The notes below the pieces were generated by a model that searched no databases, had not been told where the DNA came from, and was given only the letters and a program-made list of their open reading frames with translations. DNA of 49,750 bases from Candidatus Babelota bacterium (GTDB taxonomy: Bacteria > Babelota > Babeliae > Babelales > RVW-14). The translations under genes were made by a program, and so were the position numbers. The stretch's first letter is position 1. Every line of letters starts with the position of its first letter. The stretch lies in assembly GCA_013289515.1 (NCBI GenBank), contig JABCZU010000011.1, positions 1 to 49,750 on the forward strand, written 5' to 3'. Positions 1-10,765 of the stretch are shown one piece after another.

Positions 1-372
1 ACTGGTGATTCCTAGAAAAATTATCTCATCTAAATCTTTAAAATCAACACCCTGATCACGTTGATCAATATACGCCCTGGCCGCATAATATTGTGCCCGC
101 TTCGCAAAACCGGGTTCACGACCAACCTGCATCTCAATTATCAGTTTACGGCCATTGGTATCACGACACATCACGTCAACAATGGTATTGCGCAGTGCTG
201 CTATTTCAGGATTTTGTGATGTTTTTAAAAAGGTGACATCCTCGATGGGATTGGTTGTTCGTGCAAAGATATCGTTGAGGAAATGGATAAGAATATCTTT
301 GTTGCGCTCGGTACCAAAGATACGTTTGAACGCTAAGTCATTTTTTGGATCTAAAAATTTGCTCAATATCAT
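1..372 (-). CDS. Rpn-family PD-(D/E)XK nuclease, N-terminal part (runs off window)
   Basis: The minus strand reads an uninterrupted 124 codons from the ATG at 372 to the window edge. It is nearly identical to the N-terminal part of the complete gene at 21984-22871, with the same opening (SKFLDPKNDLAFKRIFG). The PD-(D/E)XK-like core is visible as D in IVDVMC followed by the E-x-Q of IIEMQV. Family knowledge: Rpn (PF12784, 'transposase/nuclease') proteins are DNA endonucleases linked to recombination; they are not classical transposases. The gene lies downstream of an ankyrin remnant on the same strand, the same order as at 21-22.9 kb, so this is a duplicated module. The C-terminus is outside the window, so I cannot say whether the gene is whole. 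Confidence 0.85.
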   Translation of the reverse strand, partial: MILSKFLDPKNDLAFKRIFGTERNKDILIHFLNDIFARTTNPIEDVTFLKTSQNPEIAALRNTIVDVMCRDTNGRKLIIEMQVGREPGFAKRAQYYAARAYIDQRDQGVDFKDLDEIIFLGITS

Positions 373-534
373 AACGTTTTCGCCTATCTTTGGTGTCTTG
401 CGGTTACTGACAACACACATTACTTGTTCCAATCGTATTATAAGGACATACGCCTTGTCAAATGCCGAATGTATTACCAGGCAATCTCGCTAAATGGGCA
501 GTCTTTGCTCTTTCAAGGAGGGGTGGCAAGCCTT

Positions 535-930
535 TTAATACTCACCAACTATGTCGGCCACGTCCTCGATCATATAACGATCTTCCATTGCCAAACGATC
601 TCCAGTTACCATCTGCTTCTTTTCCCTGAAATGGTCAGCAAAAGCGGGAAGTCGATCGAGAAGGCCGCTCTTTAGCGCAAGGTCTATGGGCGTTTTGCCA
701 TCATCATTTTTAATCAGTGGATCAGCTCCTGCGTTTAGCATTATGCCAATAAGGGAATTGATCAGGGCAATATATTGCTCAGGATTGTAAACTGCGCATT
801 TAACAAGATCATGAAGTGCCGTATTGCCATGCTTATCTTTTATATCAAAAGAATGAACTTCCCTGTTAGCATTGAGAGCTTCAAGTGCTTCATTAGTGAC
901 TTTATCAGCTGCGATATTATGATTCTGTTG
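535..930 (-). pseudogene. Truncated ankyrin-repeat gene (C-terminal remnant)
   Basis: The minus-strand frame ending at 535 encodes an ankyrin-type segment (HGNTALHDLVKC ... AGADPLIKNDDGKTPIDLA) and a tail (DRYMIEDVADIVGEY). This matches the C-terminal part of the secreted ankyrin protein at 21009-21818. The reading frame stays open to 1017, but beyond about 930 it only reads antisense to a remnant of an Rpn gene, so that part is not homologous. No signal peptide or ribosome-binding site can be assigned. I therefore read it as a gene that lost its first half in a rearrangement. It could still be expressed as a short protein from an internal start, which I cannot exclude. Confidence 0.7.
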
Positions 931-1124
931 ATATGAAGCAGAGCGCTGATAAGGCCATTTTAGAAGGCGCTTATGAAGAGGGCGAAGCGGCGGGGGAACT
1001 GAAAAAAGCCCGCGCAATCGCTATCAAGCTGCTTAATGCCGGTGTTGACGTTGCCACAATTGTCGCTAGTACCGACCTTTCTCCTGAACAAATCCAAGCA
1101 CTAACAAATGGCAAGAGCCACTAG
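913..1124 (+). pseudogene. 3' remnant of an Rpn-family nuclease gene
   Basis: The plus strand from about 913 matches the last ~70 codons of the intact Rpn gene at 21984-22871: a shared 'gattctgttgatatgaagca' start, then KAILEGAYEEG, KARAIAIKLLNAGVDV and LSPEQIQAL. It stops at 1122-1124. The N-terminal nuclease core is missing upstream, where sequence of the opposite-strand ankyrin gene lies instead. The remnant is in the opposite orientation to the Rpn gene at 1-372, so two copies meet head-on here. It is not expected to be functional. Confidence 0.75.
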
Positions 1125-1256
1125 CTCGTCCTCCACGCTCCTCCTCTTTTTATGCCTATACAGGCCATGTTCCGCTCAATGCCCTTTCCCAAAAAACCGC
1201 TCAATGCCCAACAAAACATCAATTTTCACGCTTTTTCGCAACATTTAAATACCCCT

Positions 1257-1285
1257 TTGACGTTGCACCGGGCCCATGATAAACT
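1257..1285 (+). promoter_or_regulatory. Candidate sigma-70 promoter for the ankyrin gene at 1382
   Basis: TTGACG (1257-1262), a 17-nt spacer and TAAACT (1280-1285) form a good sigma-70-type pair. It lies about 95 nt upstream of the ATG at 1382. Seen by eye only; no expression evidence. The rest of 1125-1381 shows no gene I would support. Confidence 0.45.
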
Positions 1286-1381
1286 ATTCCTAATTGAAAT
1301 AATCATCGCCATTGATTGGTTGATGAATATTAATGTAGTAAAAAAATGTAATTTTATATGTAAATAATTATGGGGGTTTTC

Positions 1382-2671
1382 ATGAAAACAAAAATATTGC
1401 TTGCGCTAAGCCTAGTACTCATGTACCAGCACAGAGCAAGTGCAACTATTAATCCACTACATGTGGCAATCGAACAAAATGATACCAAGCTTGTTGAACG
1501 CTATTTGGATGGGCTCAACGAGCCTGGTACTAACAATACTCCTGGCCATTGGGCTGCTTACAATGGCGCTTTAGATGTTTTAGCCGCCCTGGACAAACGC
1601 CGCCTATTAACCAATAACGTCTACAATGCTGCAGGCCTTACCTCTTTGCATATGGCCGTGTATAATCCCAATAAAAATACCGCTGCAGCCATCAGATTTT
1701 TAGCTTGGCTTAGCAACACAAACATTAATGCTCCATGCAAACAATACAAATCTACACCATTACATTATGCTGTCATGTGCGGCAATGCTACCGCCGTTAA
1801 CGCGCTACTAGCATTCAACACCATCGATATCAATGCGGTTAATACCAACGGACAGACGTGCCTTGATATGGCGCGTACCGGTGGGCATACTGCCGTCGAA
1901 CAAATTCTTTTAGCTGATAAACGTCTACATTGCGTACAGGATCGCTTTACAGGCAATAATCAGGTAATGGCAGTAGTGCAAGAGCAGCAAGAAGAACCGC
2001 TTTCACCTCAAAAAAATGAACCAACAACACCTCACAGTACAGCCAATTCAACACCGAGTCCTACACCTTCAACAGCCCCAACAGCTGAAAATGATGACAC
2101 TCCATCGCCAATCAGTGTTGACTATTCTGATATTCAATCTGCTGACACTACAAGTGATGATGCTGCATCGTCAACAACATCAGAAGATCCCGATAGCCCA
2201 TCTCTTCAACCAGTGATCACCACTGAACAAAACACAGCCAATGATCAAGCAAGCGATCCATTTGAAGAGCTTTTTACAGAAATTAGAACAACAGGACAGA
2301 TGCCCGCAAAAGAGCGCCTGGTAAAATTTATTCAGGATTATCCCGATTGTATCAACAAGCAATGCGAAAACTGCACATTGTTATTCACCGCTTCGCTGCT
2401 TGGTGCCGTAAACCTTGTCAAAGTACTGCTTAATGCAGGGGCTGATGCAACAATCACGGGCCTTGACGATAGAACGCCGCTGGAGGCTGCCAATGTTGAT
2501 CATCTGACTACTATTTGGAAAGAGCAGGCAGCATTAAAAAAACAGAAAAAACGCGTGCAACACAACAAGCCAAAGTTGGAAGCCCTGGCGCTATCAGAAC
2601 AGAAGGCAATCATGGTTCGTGAAAAAATTATTAACCTTATCCAGCGCCGTGACAAACAAAGCCAAGAATAA
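1382..2671 (+). CDS. Secreted ankyrin-repeat protein with S/T/P-rich linker
   Basis: The 429-residue protein starts best at the ATG at 1382, with GGGGG at about 1371-1375 as the likely ribosome-binding site; an in-frame start at 1370 would precede the signal peptide. Residues 1-21 form a Sec signal peptide ending ASA. Ankyrin repeats follow to about residue 185 (TSLHMAVYNP, TPLHYAVMCGNATAVNALL, TCLDMARTGGHTAVEQIL). A low-complexity S/T/P/D linker spans about 200-295. One further repeat (LFTASLLGAVNLVKVLLNAGAD) and a basic, probably helical tail end the protein. Ankyrin repeats bind proteins; secreted ones in intracellular bacteria are often host-directed, which here is inference. No enzymatic domain is visible. 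Confidence 0.85.
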   Translation: MKTKILLALSLVLMYQHRASATINPLHVAIEQNDTKLVERYLDGLNEPGTNNTPGHWAAYNGALDVLAALDKRRLLTNNVYNAAGLTSLHMAVYNPNKNTAAAIRFLAWLSNTNINAPCKQYKSTPLHYAVMCGNATAVNALLAFNTIDINAVNTNGQTCLDMARTGGHTAVEQILLADKRLHCVQDRFTGNNQVMAVVQEQQEEPLSPQKNEPTTPHSTANSTPSPTPSTAPTAENDDTPSPISVDYSDIQSADTTSDDAASSTTSEDPDSPSLQPVITTEQNTANDQASDPFEELFTEIRTTGQMPAKERLVKFIQDYPDCINKQCENCTLLFTASLLGAVNLVKVLLNAGADATITGLDDRTPLEAANVDHLTTIWKEQAALKKQKKRVQHNKPKLEALALSEQKAIMVREKIINLIQRRDKQSQE

Positions 2672-2774
2672 ATATTTTTTGTGATTTGCAAACCTTGATC
2701 ATTTTGTTTACAATCTGGGCAATAGGCTTGGTCATTATCTTGCACTCCCTTAACCATCTAAAGTAGTTGACACC

Positions 2775-5186
2775 ATGAATATCATAGTATTTATAGCATC
2801 AATCGCTCTTGTCATCATCAATCACACATCGTTATCCCCGTCGTATTATCAACCCGGCACTCTTAAAAAGTCCACCCCATTGCATAAAGCAGCGCAGAAA
2901 AATGATGTACAGGTCATACAAAAGGCCATTGATCAGAAAGAACCATTGGATTGTCTGGATGAACTTAAAGAAACACCTCTGCATAAAGCGGCTCAAGCTG
3001 GCAGTTATGATGCACTTGTGCTCCTCATCAACAATGGCGCCTCTATCCATGCGCGCAATGCTGCAGGGCTTACCCCGTTACACTCTGCGGCCATGTGTAA
3101 TATTGGCGCTGATGAGAACATAGAGGCAATCATTTTCAGCCTTGTGCAACAAACAGGAGCTGACCCCAATGTTGTCTGCTCAGATGACAAGGCAACCCCC
3201 TTACACTACGCAGTGCGTCATGGCAGGATTAATACCATTACAACATTGCTACGCTGTAACGGTATTAATATTAATGCTGCTGATAAAAACGGATGGACTC
3301 CGCTACATTATGCCATGCATTATGGCCAGGAGCCAGCGGCACATATTTTGCTACAAGATCAACGGCTTATTATTGATCAGGTTAACACAGCAGGCCATTC
3401 GCCATTGAAAATGTGGCGCGAAATGGCAGCGCTCATGCAAAGGTGTAATATCAACCATAACAATATCACCCTTGAGCTAGCACAAGAGGCTATCGCCCTT
3501 GGACACACGCAAGAGGCCATTGCCACTGCTATTAGAGCTGAATTGAAGCGCAGGAATAGCAAGGCTGTTACACCGGTCAAAACTCTCTTGGCCCATACTC
3601 CTGTCGAGCAAGAAATTATAGCAGTAACGCAACCTGCAGCAATAGAAGAAATAATAGCCACACCACCTGCAGCAATCACCGTTACACTGCCGCCCCTAGA
3701 ACCAATACTAGAGTCGCATGCTGTTGCCAAAGAGGAGCTCCATGTCCAGGCTAATAAGCCTAAAAAACAATCACGGGCAGAGAAGAAGGCTGCGACGTCA
3801 GCCGACTTAGATGATCTTTTTTTGCATCAGTCTGAACACCCAGGGCTTAACAGTCCGCAGCATAAGAAAAAAAAGCAATCGACAACGTCGCCACAATCGG
3901 TATCTAAGGTTGCTAGGAGGCCAAGCGCAAAACCAGTAATCCCATCACCCACCGCCATGCGGGTTGAGCAAGCATATGATGCGGTGTGCAATGCCTTAGA
4001 GCATGCGGACATCGATCATCAAATTAAATTGAGAGAGATGGCGCTTATCCAAGCACTCTTCGCGCATCCTCACATTGATGCAATAATGCTCAATAACAGT
4101 ATTGTCAAATGTCCTCTTATACCAAAATGTTATCTCAATGGCGACACGCTCTTAAACATCTATGTGGATGTTGGCAATTATGATGCGGCAAGCATTATCA
4201 TACAGAAACAAAAATATGCCTCCGTTATACTCAATACTCCACGGCAAGGCACAGAAGATGGGCCCTTGCACATCGCCATAAAAAAACACTACTTTAACAT
4301 AGCCAAGCTTTTAATTGATCAAGGAGCCGACGTTAACGCAACAGCACACGGTAAAACCGCACTTGATGTTGCCCTGATGGTTAATCAAAAAATGCTAAAT
4401 GCCGATCGGCTACAGGCCTTAATTGGCCTGATCGAAAATCTGATAGATCACGGCGCCTATTACACATTTTCGTTTGATAAGGATATTCAAGGCACCAGAC
4501 AACACCCCCTTGTTTTCTACGCAAAGAAGGGAAATCTTGCGATGGTCAACGCACTCTTAAGGACCGGCGATGTTACCGTTGTTGGTCTTGCTATGCGTGT
4601 CCTACAAGACTTTCCTAATAAAGAAATTGAAGAGGTATTAATGCCCTACATGCGCATCAGGACAACGCTGGAGATTTTACGTGTGCACGGCATCCCCGGT
4701 GACGCAGAGCTTAATACAATGCTTAATGAGAATCCTGCACTGTTGAATGCCCATACATGTGGCATAACACTCTTATTTCTCGCGTCAATTAACGGGCAGA
4801 TTGATTGCGTTAAGTTCCTGCTTGAAAGAGGAGCCAAAAAAGCTATAGGTCCCGGGGTTTGCGGAACGTATCCTATACATGTGGCTAATGGTAAGCAAGT
4901 AGATGATTGCAATGACCGGATAGAAACATTAGAAAAGCGCATTGCGACCTGTGATGCACACAACAACACATTAAAACAGGGCTTGCAGTTCAAGCTTAAA
5001 CAAGTGATCGATGACCCTAGTGCCACGGCAAAATTACAACGGCTTCTTGCTTCTTGTGATGAAAATAACGCCAAACAAAAACAGGCATTAGAAACTGAAC
5101 TTGCTGACTTTATTAGCGGCCCCGATAAAGAAGCGAAGCAAGGCCGTGATGACATTCGTCAATGTATCCTTACCTGGGGCGTTTGA
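2775..5186 (+). CDS. Large secreted ankyrin-repeat protein with C-terminal coiled coil
   Basis: The 803-residue protein has a hydrophobic N-terminus (about residues 1-20) that can act as a signal peptide or anchor. At least five N-terminal ankyrin repeats follow (TPLHKAAQKNDVQVIQ, TPLHKAAQAGSYDALV, TPLHSAAMC, TPLHYAVRHGRINTIT, TPLHYAMHYGQEPAAH). A basic, low-complexity linker spans about 265-390 (KKQSRAEKKAATS, HKKKKQSTTS). A second ankyrin block runs from about 440 to 720 (GPLHIAIKKHYFNIAKLLIDQGADVNA). The last ~70 residues contain two similar helical segments (CDAHNNTLKQGL, CDENNAKQKQALE) with coiled-coil character. I see no clear Shine-Dalgarno before the ATG. It lies about 100 bp after the previous ankyrin gene. 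Its target is unknown. Confidence 0.85.
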   Translation: MNIIVFIASIALVIINHTSLSPSYYQPGTLKKSTPLHKAAQKNDVQVIQKAIDQKEPLDCLDELKETPLHKAAQAGSYDALVLLINNGASIHARNAAGLTPLHSAAMCNIGADENIEAIIFSLVQQTGADPNVVCSDDKATPLHYAVRHGRINTITTLLRCNGININAADKNGWTPLHYAMHYGQEPAAHILLQDQRLIIDQVNTAGHSPLKMWREMAALMQRCNINHNNITLELAQEAIALGHTQEAIATAIRAELKRRNSKAVTPVKTLLAHTPVEQEIIAVTQPAAIEEIIATPPAAITVTLPPLEPILESHAVAKEELHVQANKPKKQSRAEKKAATSADLDDLFLHQSEHPGLNSPQHKKKKQSTTSPQSVSKVARRPSAKPVIPSPTAMRVEQAYDAVCNALEHADIDHQIKLREMALIQALFAHPHIDAIMLNNSIVKCPLIPKCYLNGDTLLNIYVDVGNYDAASIIIQKQKYASVILNTPRQGTEDGPLHIAIKKHYFNIAKLLIDQGADVNATAHGKTALDVALMVNQKMLNADRLQALIGLIENLIDHGAYYTFSFDKDIQGTRQHPLVFYAKKGNLAMVNALLRTGDVTVVGLAMRVLQDFPNKEIEEVLMPYMRIRTTLEILRVHGIPGDAELNTMLNENPALLNAHTCGITLLFLASINGQIDCVKFLLERGAKKAIGPGVCGTYPIHVANGKQVDDCNDRIETLEKRIATCDAHNNTLKQGLQFKLKQVIDDPSATAKLQRLLASCDENNAKQKQALETELADFISGPDKEAKQGRDDIRQCILTWGV

Positions 5187-5261
5187 GCTCTTTTGTAGAT
5201 TACTGTGAATTTTTAGGGCAATGACAATTGTAAGTTGGTATTGATTCTACTTGAACGTCAC

Positions 5262-5322
5262 TTTCCCCTGGATCCAAGAGCCTGTCCTCGATTCAATCGA
5301 GGATCAAGCCTGGGATGACGTT
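5262..5322. repeat. Palindromic intergenic repeat (CTGGATCC / CTCGATTCAATCGAG type)
   Basis: The stretch contains the inverted repeat CCTCGATTCAATCGAGG flanked by CTGGATCC and GGGATGACG. It resembles the dispersed palindromic repeat families elsewhere in the window (6383-6450, 44172-44392). The rest of 5187-5428 has no gene I would support. Confidence 0.55.
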
Positions 5323-5428
5323 CTCTACGTTATACTTTTTTCGAAGAAGTATAAAAATAGCATCACTAACATTATAATTAATCTTAGTTCAATCATCAAA
5401 GTGCCTTTAGAGTAGGGGATATATATTC

Positions 5429-6391
5429 ATGAGTAGTATTAAAAAAATCGGCAAGGCTGTGATCCTAGCTCTTTGCAGTGTATGCATGCCATTGAACAAC
5501 TACGCCGCGTATGGAGGAGGTTGCGGCAATTACACAAATGTATCTTTGGAAGAAGATGCGGCTGTCAATGCCACTTTAACGCAACAGGACTGTTATCCTC
5601 TTCATACCGCGGCAAAAAAGTCAGGCGCTGGCCTTTTCAAGGTAACCCTTCGCATGCTTTTGAAGAATGAAAATGTAAGTGGTACTGATCGCGAAGCTGA
5701 AACCATTTGCCGGTATTATCAAATCAAAAATCAATCCGGCAATAGCCTTTTACACACAGCGGTTATAGCCAATAATCTGCCAGTTATTCAACATATGCTT
5801 GCAACCGTCGGCTTTGACCCCAATGGTGATTCAATATTGTATCAAATTTTAAATGAGCTTGGAACTGCGCTTGCAGACCTTAAAAAAATTAGAGACCGCA
5901 TCAAAAAGATGGTTCCGGTACCATCAATCCCATACAGGCCTGCAAGCAGCCTCACGGCAGAGCAGGCGCTTGATCTTAAAACTCATCAGCTTGCAGAGAT
6001 ATTTTTTAACTGTCTTGCTACTTCACCATACCCTATCGGTAATGTTAACCATGACGGCAAAACGCCAATGGCTTGTGCTTTATCACTCGGTGTACAAACA
6101 GCGCTATATAATAAAAATGTTCACCTCTACTCCCCATTGGTATCGGCATTTAAACTTTTTTATAAGTATAATTTTACCGAAGCTTTGCGCGCTTATTTGG
6201 CTGTTGCTGAACATAAAACAAATCCTGAACTCAACCTCAACGCGCCAGTTTTTGCTGGCAAGACACTACAAAAGCATGCTGCTACCATGCCTGGACACCA
6301 GACATTTCTTGCGTTGCAAAAAGAAATTGCCAAAGGTAAGAAAAAAGAGGATAAGACAAAACGGAATACTATTTTTATATCTGGATCCTGA
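5429..6391 (+). CDS. Secreted ankyrin-like protein whose 3' end lies in a palindromic repeat
   Basis: The 320-residue protein starts at the ATG at 5429 behind a GGGGAT ribosome-binding site. Residues 1-27 form a Sec signal peptide (hydrophobic core AVILALCSVCM, end NYAA). Two ankyrin-like stretches are recognisable (YPLHTAAKKSG; SLLHTAVIANNLPVIQHMLATVGFDPN), plus a weaker NHDGKTPMACALSLG. The rest is helical with no domain I know. The last residues (ISGS) and the TGA stop at 6389-6391 are made by the GGATCCTGAAACAAG palindromic repeat, so the native C-terminus may have been replaced when the repeat inserted. It faces gyrB convergently. Confidence 0.8.
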   Translation: MSSIKKIGKAVILALCSVCMPLNNYAAYGGGCGNYTNVSLEEDAAVNATLTQQDCYPLHTAAKKSGAGLFKVTLRMLLKNENVSGTDREAETICRYYQIKNQSGNSLLHTAVIANNLPVIQHMLATVGFDPNGDSILYQILNELGTALADLKKIRDRIKKMVPVPSIPYRPASSLTAEQALDLKTHQLAEIFFNCLATSPYPIGNVNHDGKTPMACALSLGVQTALYNKNVHLYSPLVSAFKLFYKYNFTEALRAYLAVAEHKTNPELNLNAPVFAGKTLQKHAATMPGHQTFLALQKEIAKGKKKEDKTKRNTIFISGS

Positions 6392-6450
6392 AACAAGTTC
6401 AGGATGACAAAAGGGCTCAATTTTTGTCATCCTGAACTTGTTTCAGGATC
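6383..6450. terminator. Long palindromic repeat acting as probable bidirectional terminator
   Basis: Two arms (6383-6410 and about 6421-6450) are reverse complements: GGATCCTGAAACAAGTTCAG against its inverse, with AAAA/TTTTT next to the loop. It sits between the convergent ankyrin gene and gyrB, where it could end both transcripts. The left arm shares about 30 identical nucleotides with 23927-23956 inside ppsA, so it belongs to a dispersed repeat family. Confidence 0.75.
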
Positions 6451-6475
6451 TAAAATTTATTAACTCTACATACAT

Positions 6476-8959
<2,484 letters not shown>

Positions 8960-9133
8960 CTACTTCGCCCTCTGGGCTCCGAAGAGCTGGCTCCGTCACT
9001 TAATAAAAAATTTCACGCACACAAGCATTTAAGATAAACTAGTTGTTTAAACGCGTGCAATCTTCACGCGCGTTTGGTAAGTATAGCAAAGGCTGGCCAT
9101 TGTATCAAAATATGTGGAGATATCGTGCAAAAA

Positions 9134-9622
9134 ATGCATACAAAAGAACTTATTATGAAAAAGGCGCTCCTGCAAGCACAGCTTGCAATGCGTCATAACG
9201 AGGTGCCAATTGGTGCTGTTATTGTTGATGCAGGCGGGGTTATCATTGCTCGTGGCTATAATAAAATCGAGGCAAAAAATTGTCAGACCGCACACGCAGA
9301 GATAATTGCTATCCAAAAGGCTTGTAAAAAAATTGGCGATTGGAGATTGAATGGTTGCTGGATATATGTTACTCTTGAGCCTTGTTTGATGTGCATAGGC
9401 CTCATTCAGCTTTCACGTATTGAGGGAATTGTCTTTGCGGCGCTGTCTCCACTATTTGGTAGTGGCCTTAGCAATCCAAAAAATCTCCCGCTATATGCGA
9501 AGCATTTGGAAATTGAAAGAGGCATAGGCGAAGAAAAAAGTATTCAACTTTTGCAAGCTTTTTTTAAGAACAAGAGAAAAAAGAGAAAGGGCGGTAGTGA
9601 ATCAGAGGGCCGGCTTTATTGA
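9134..9622 (+). CDS. tadA: tRNA-specific adenosine deaminase TadA
   Basis: The 162-residue enzyme converts adenosine 34 to inosine in tRNA-Arg(ACG), letting one tRNA read CGU, CGC and CGA. The zinc-dependent deaminase signature is complete: HAE in QTAHAEIIAI (Zn ligand His and catalytic Glu) and PCLMC (two Zn cysteines). The N-terminal EVPIGAVIV block is typical. I prefer the ATG at 9134, with GTGGAGAT upstream; the frame also opens at a TTG at 9074, which would add residues absent from the family. The C-terminus is lysine/arginine rich. Its 3' end overlaps the next gene by 26 bp, so the two are probably co-transcribed. Confidence 0.93.
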   Translation: MHTKELIMKKALLQAQLAMRHNEVPIGAVIVDAGGVIIARGYNKIEAKNCQTAHAEIIAIQKACKKIGDWRLNGCWIYVTLEPCLMCIGLIQLSRIEGIVFAALSPLFGSGLSNPKNLPLYAKHLEIERGIGEEKSIQLLQAFFKNKRKKRKGGSESEGRLY

Positions 9623-9941
9623 AAAAATAAAGCAAACACTTGTCAACCGTAAAAGTGAAATTGATACGCAACTTGTAATGCAATCTCATGAACGACTCAC
9701 CGATGGCGTCGTACAGGATAGTGGTGATGAAGCGCTCTCACTTTCTATGGAGAAACTTCAAGACTCTCTGCAAAAAAGTGAGCTTACTGAGCTTCATTTA
9801 ATTGAAGACTCGCTTGCGCGAATTGATAAAGGCGAGTATGGTGTATGTGTTGATTGCGGAGAAGCAATATCAGAAAAACGCCTTGATCATTTTCCCTATG
9901 CGGCACGTTGCATAGTGTGTCAGGAAGCGTTTGAGCAATAA
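9597..9941 (+). CDS. DksA/TraR-type zinc-finger protein
   Basis: The 114-residue protein begins at a GTG at 9597, inside the tadA coding sequence, with AGAAAGG upstream. It has the DksA/TraR layout: a long helical N-terminal region (likely coiled coil, residues about 5-75), then a C-terminal four-cysteine zinc finger (CVDC ... CIVC) within GEYGVCVDCGEAI. Known members bind the RNA polymerase secondary channel and tune transcription, with ppGpp in the case of DksA. The DksA tip residues cannot be judged by eye, so I give no symbol. Translational coupling to tadA is suggested by the 26-bp overlap. A tRNA gene follows 9 bp downstream. Confidence 0.88.
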   Translation: MNQRAGFIEKIKQTLVNRKSEIDTQLVMQSHERLTDGVVQDSGDEALSLSMEKLQDSLQKSELTELHLIEDSLARIDKGEYGVCVDCGEAISEKRLDHFPYAARCIVCQEAFEQ

Positions 9942-9950
9942 CAGAAATAT

Positions 9951-10023
<73 letters not shown>

Positions 10024-10025
<2 letters not shown>

Positions 10026-10050
10026 TACTTCGCCAAGGCTTCGTATGGCA
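10024..10050. repeat. Short palindromic repeat (TACTTCGCCAAGGCTTCGTA type)
   Basis: CATACTTCGCCAAGGCTTCG and following bases form an imperfect inverted repeat. Near-copies occur at 20961-20990 and, in frame inside a gene, at 17855-17884. It overlaps the CCA end of the tRNA. Confidence 0.6.
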
Positions 10051-10151
10051 CGTCCAGCCTTCGCCCTTCGTGGCTACGGCTGGGCATCACGCATCACCGG
10101 TCGCAATATTGACTAATTGGCAAAGTAGCTAGTGGCGCCGTTTGAATCTAC

Positions 10152-10180
10152 TTTACAAATACGTGCGCTTTGAGTAAGAT
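10152..10180 (+). promoter_or_regulatory. Candidate sigma-70 promoter upstream of rpsI
   Basis: TTTACA (10152-10157), a 17-nt spacer and TAAGAT (10175-10180) lie about 80 nt before the rpsI start. This supports independent transcription of rpsI, which here has no rplM in front of it. Assigned by eye. Confidence 0.45.
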
Positions 10181-10261
10181 ACTGTAGAATGCAGTGTTTT
10201 ACTGTGTATTTAGGATGAATATTTTTCTATCAGTTGGTTTTAGTTACAGGTTAACATTCTT

Positions 10262-10666
10262 ATGAATAAATCAGCAGTTTCTGTCGCTGGCCACGGGGTT
10301 GGCCGTCGTAAAGCGTCTGTTGCTCGTGTATGGTTAAAGCCAGGCACTGGTAACATCGAAGTTAACGGCAAAAATTATAAAGATTATTTTGACACATCTC
10401 TTAACCGCACCTTGGTCGTGCAACCGCTTAAGGTTTGTAATGCCGAAAGAGGTTTTGATGTCTTGGCTTCTGTCAATGGTGGCGGCACAACAGGCCAAGC
10501 AGGCGCTGTTCAGCTGGGCATTGCTCGTGCACTTCTTGATTCCAACGAGAATCTGAGAATTACACTGAGAAAAAATGACCTTCTTACGGTAGATTCTCGT
10601 ATCAAAGAACGTAAGAAATACGGTCAAAAAGGCGCTCGTAGAAAATTCCAATTCGTCAAACGGTAA
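10262..10666 (+). CDS. rpsI: 30S ribosomal protein S9
   Basis: The 134-residue protein matches S9 over its whole length: GVGRRKASVARVWLKPG near the start, VNGGGTTGQAGAVQLGIARAL in the middle and the basic tail KKYGQKGARRKFQFVKR whose final KR reaches the P-site tRNA. S9 is part of the head of the small ribosomal subunit. In most bacteria rpsI follows rplM in one operon; here the upstream neighbour is a tRNA gene and an intergenic region of about 235 bp, so the operon has been split in this lineage. Confidence 0.97.
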   Translation: MNKSAVSVAGHGVGRRKASVARVWLKPGTGNIEVNGKNYKDYFDTSLNRTLVVQPLKVCNAERGFDVLASVNGGGTTGQAGAVQLGIARALLDSNENLRITLRKNDLLTVDSRIKERKKYGQKGARRKFQFVKR

Positions 10667-10675
10667 TAATTGGTG

Positions 10676-10703
10676 TGCTGTACTGGCTCTAACCAGTACA
10701 GCA
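10676..10703 (+). terminator. Hairpin after rpsI
   Basis: TGCTGTACTGG and CCAGTACAGCA form a perfect 11-bp stem with a 6-nt loop, 9 bp after the rpsI stop. No T-run follows directly, so it may be a processing or attenuating hairpin instead of a classical intrinsic terminator. Confidence 0.5.
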
Positions 10704-10765
10704 TTACATAGACGCCTGGCCGTAACCATGCGTACCATCCACGAGTTTAACTATAGAAGTGTTAC

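Larger units (their letters stand above)
1..930 (-). repeat. Diverged duplicate of the ankyrin-Rpn module at about 21.45-22.36 kb
   Basis: Read on the minus strand, this segment carries the ankyrin C-terminus, a spacer of about 160 bp and the Rpn N-terminus in the same order as the plus strand at 21.45-22.36 kb. The spacer is also conserved (AAGGCTTGCCAC after the ankyrin stop, GGCATTTGACAAGGCGTATG-like sequence, GCGAAAACGTTATG at the Rpn start). Homology ends near 920-930, where the 3' remnant of another Rpn gene begins on the other strand. Confidence 0.8.

Noticed and set aside
933-1017. Overlapping opposite-strand reading frames at 535-1017(-) and 933-1124(+) as two genuine genes
   Set aside because: Comparison with 21009-22871 shows that each is only a remnant; the overlap arises from a junction of two homologous modules.
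1152-1367. 71-codon open frame on the plus strand
   Set aside because: No ribosome-binding site, no recognisable domain, and a promoter-like element for the next gene lies inside it.
10704-10765. glmS ribozyme or riboswitch before glmS
   Set aside because: Only about 60 nt separate the rpsI hairpin from glmS, too short for the ribozyme, and no core motifs are seen.
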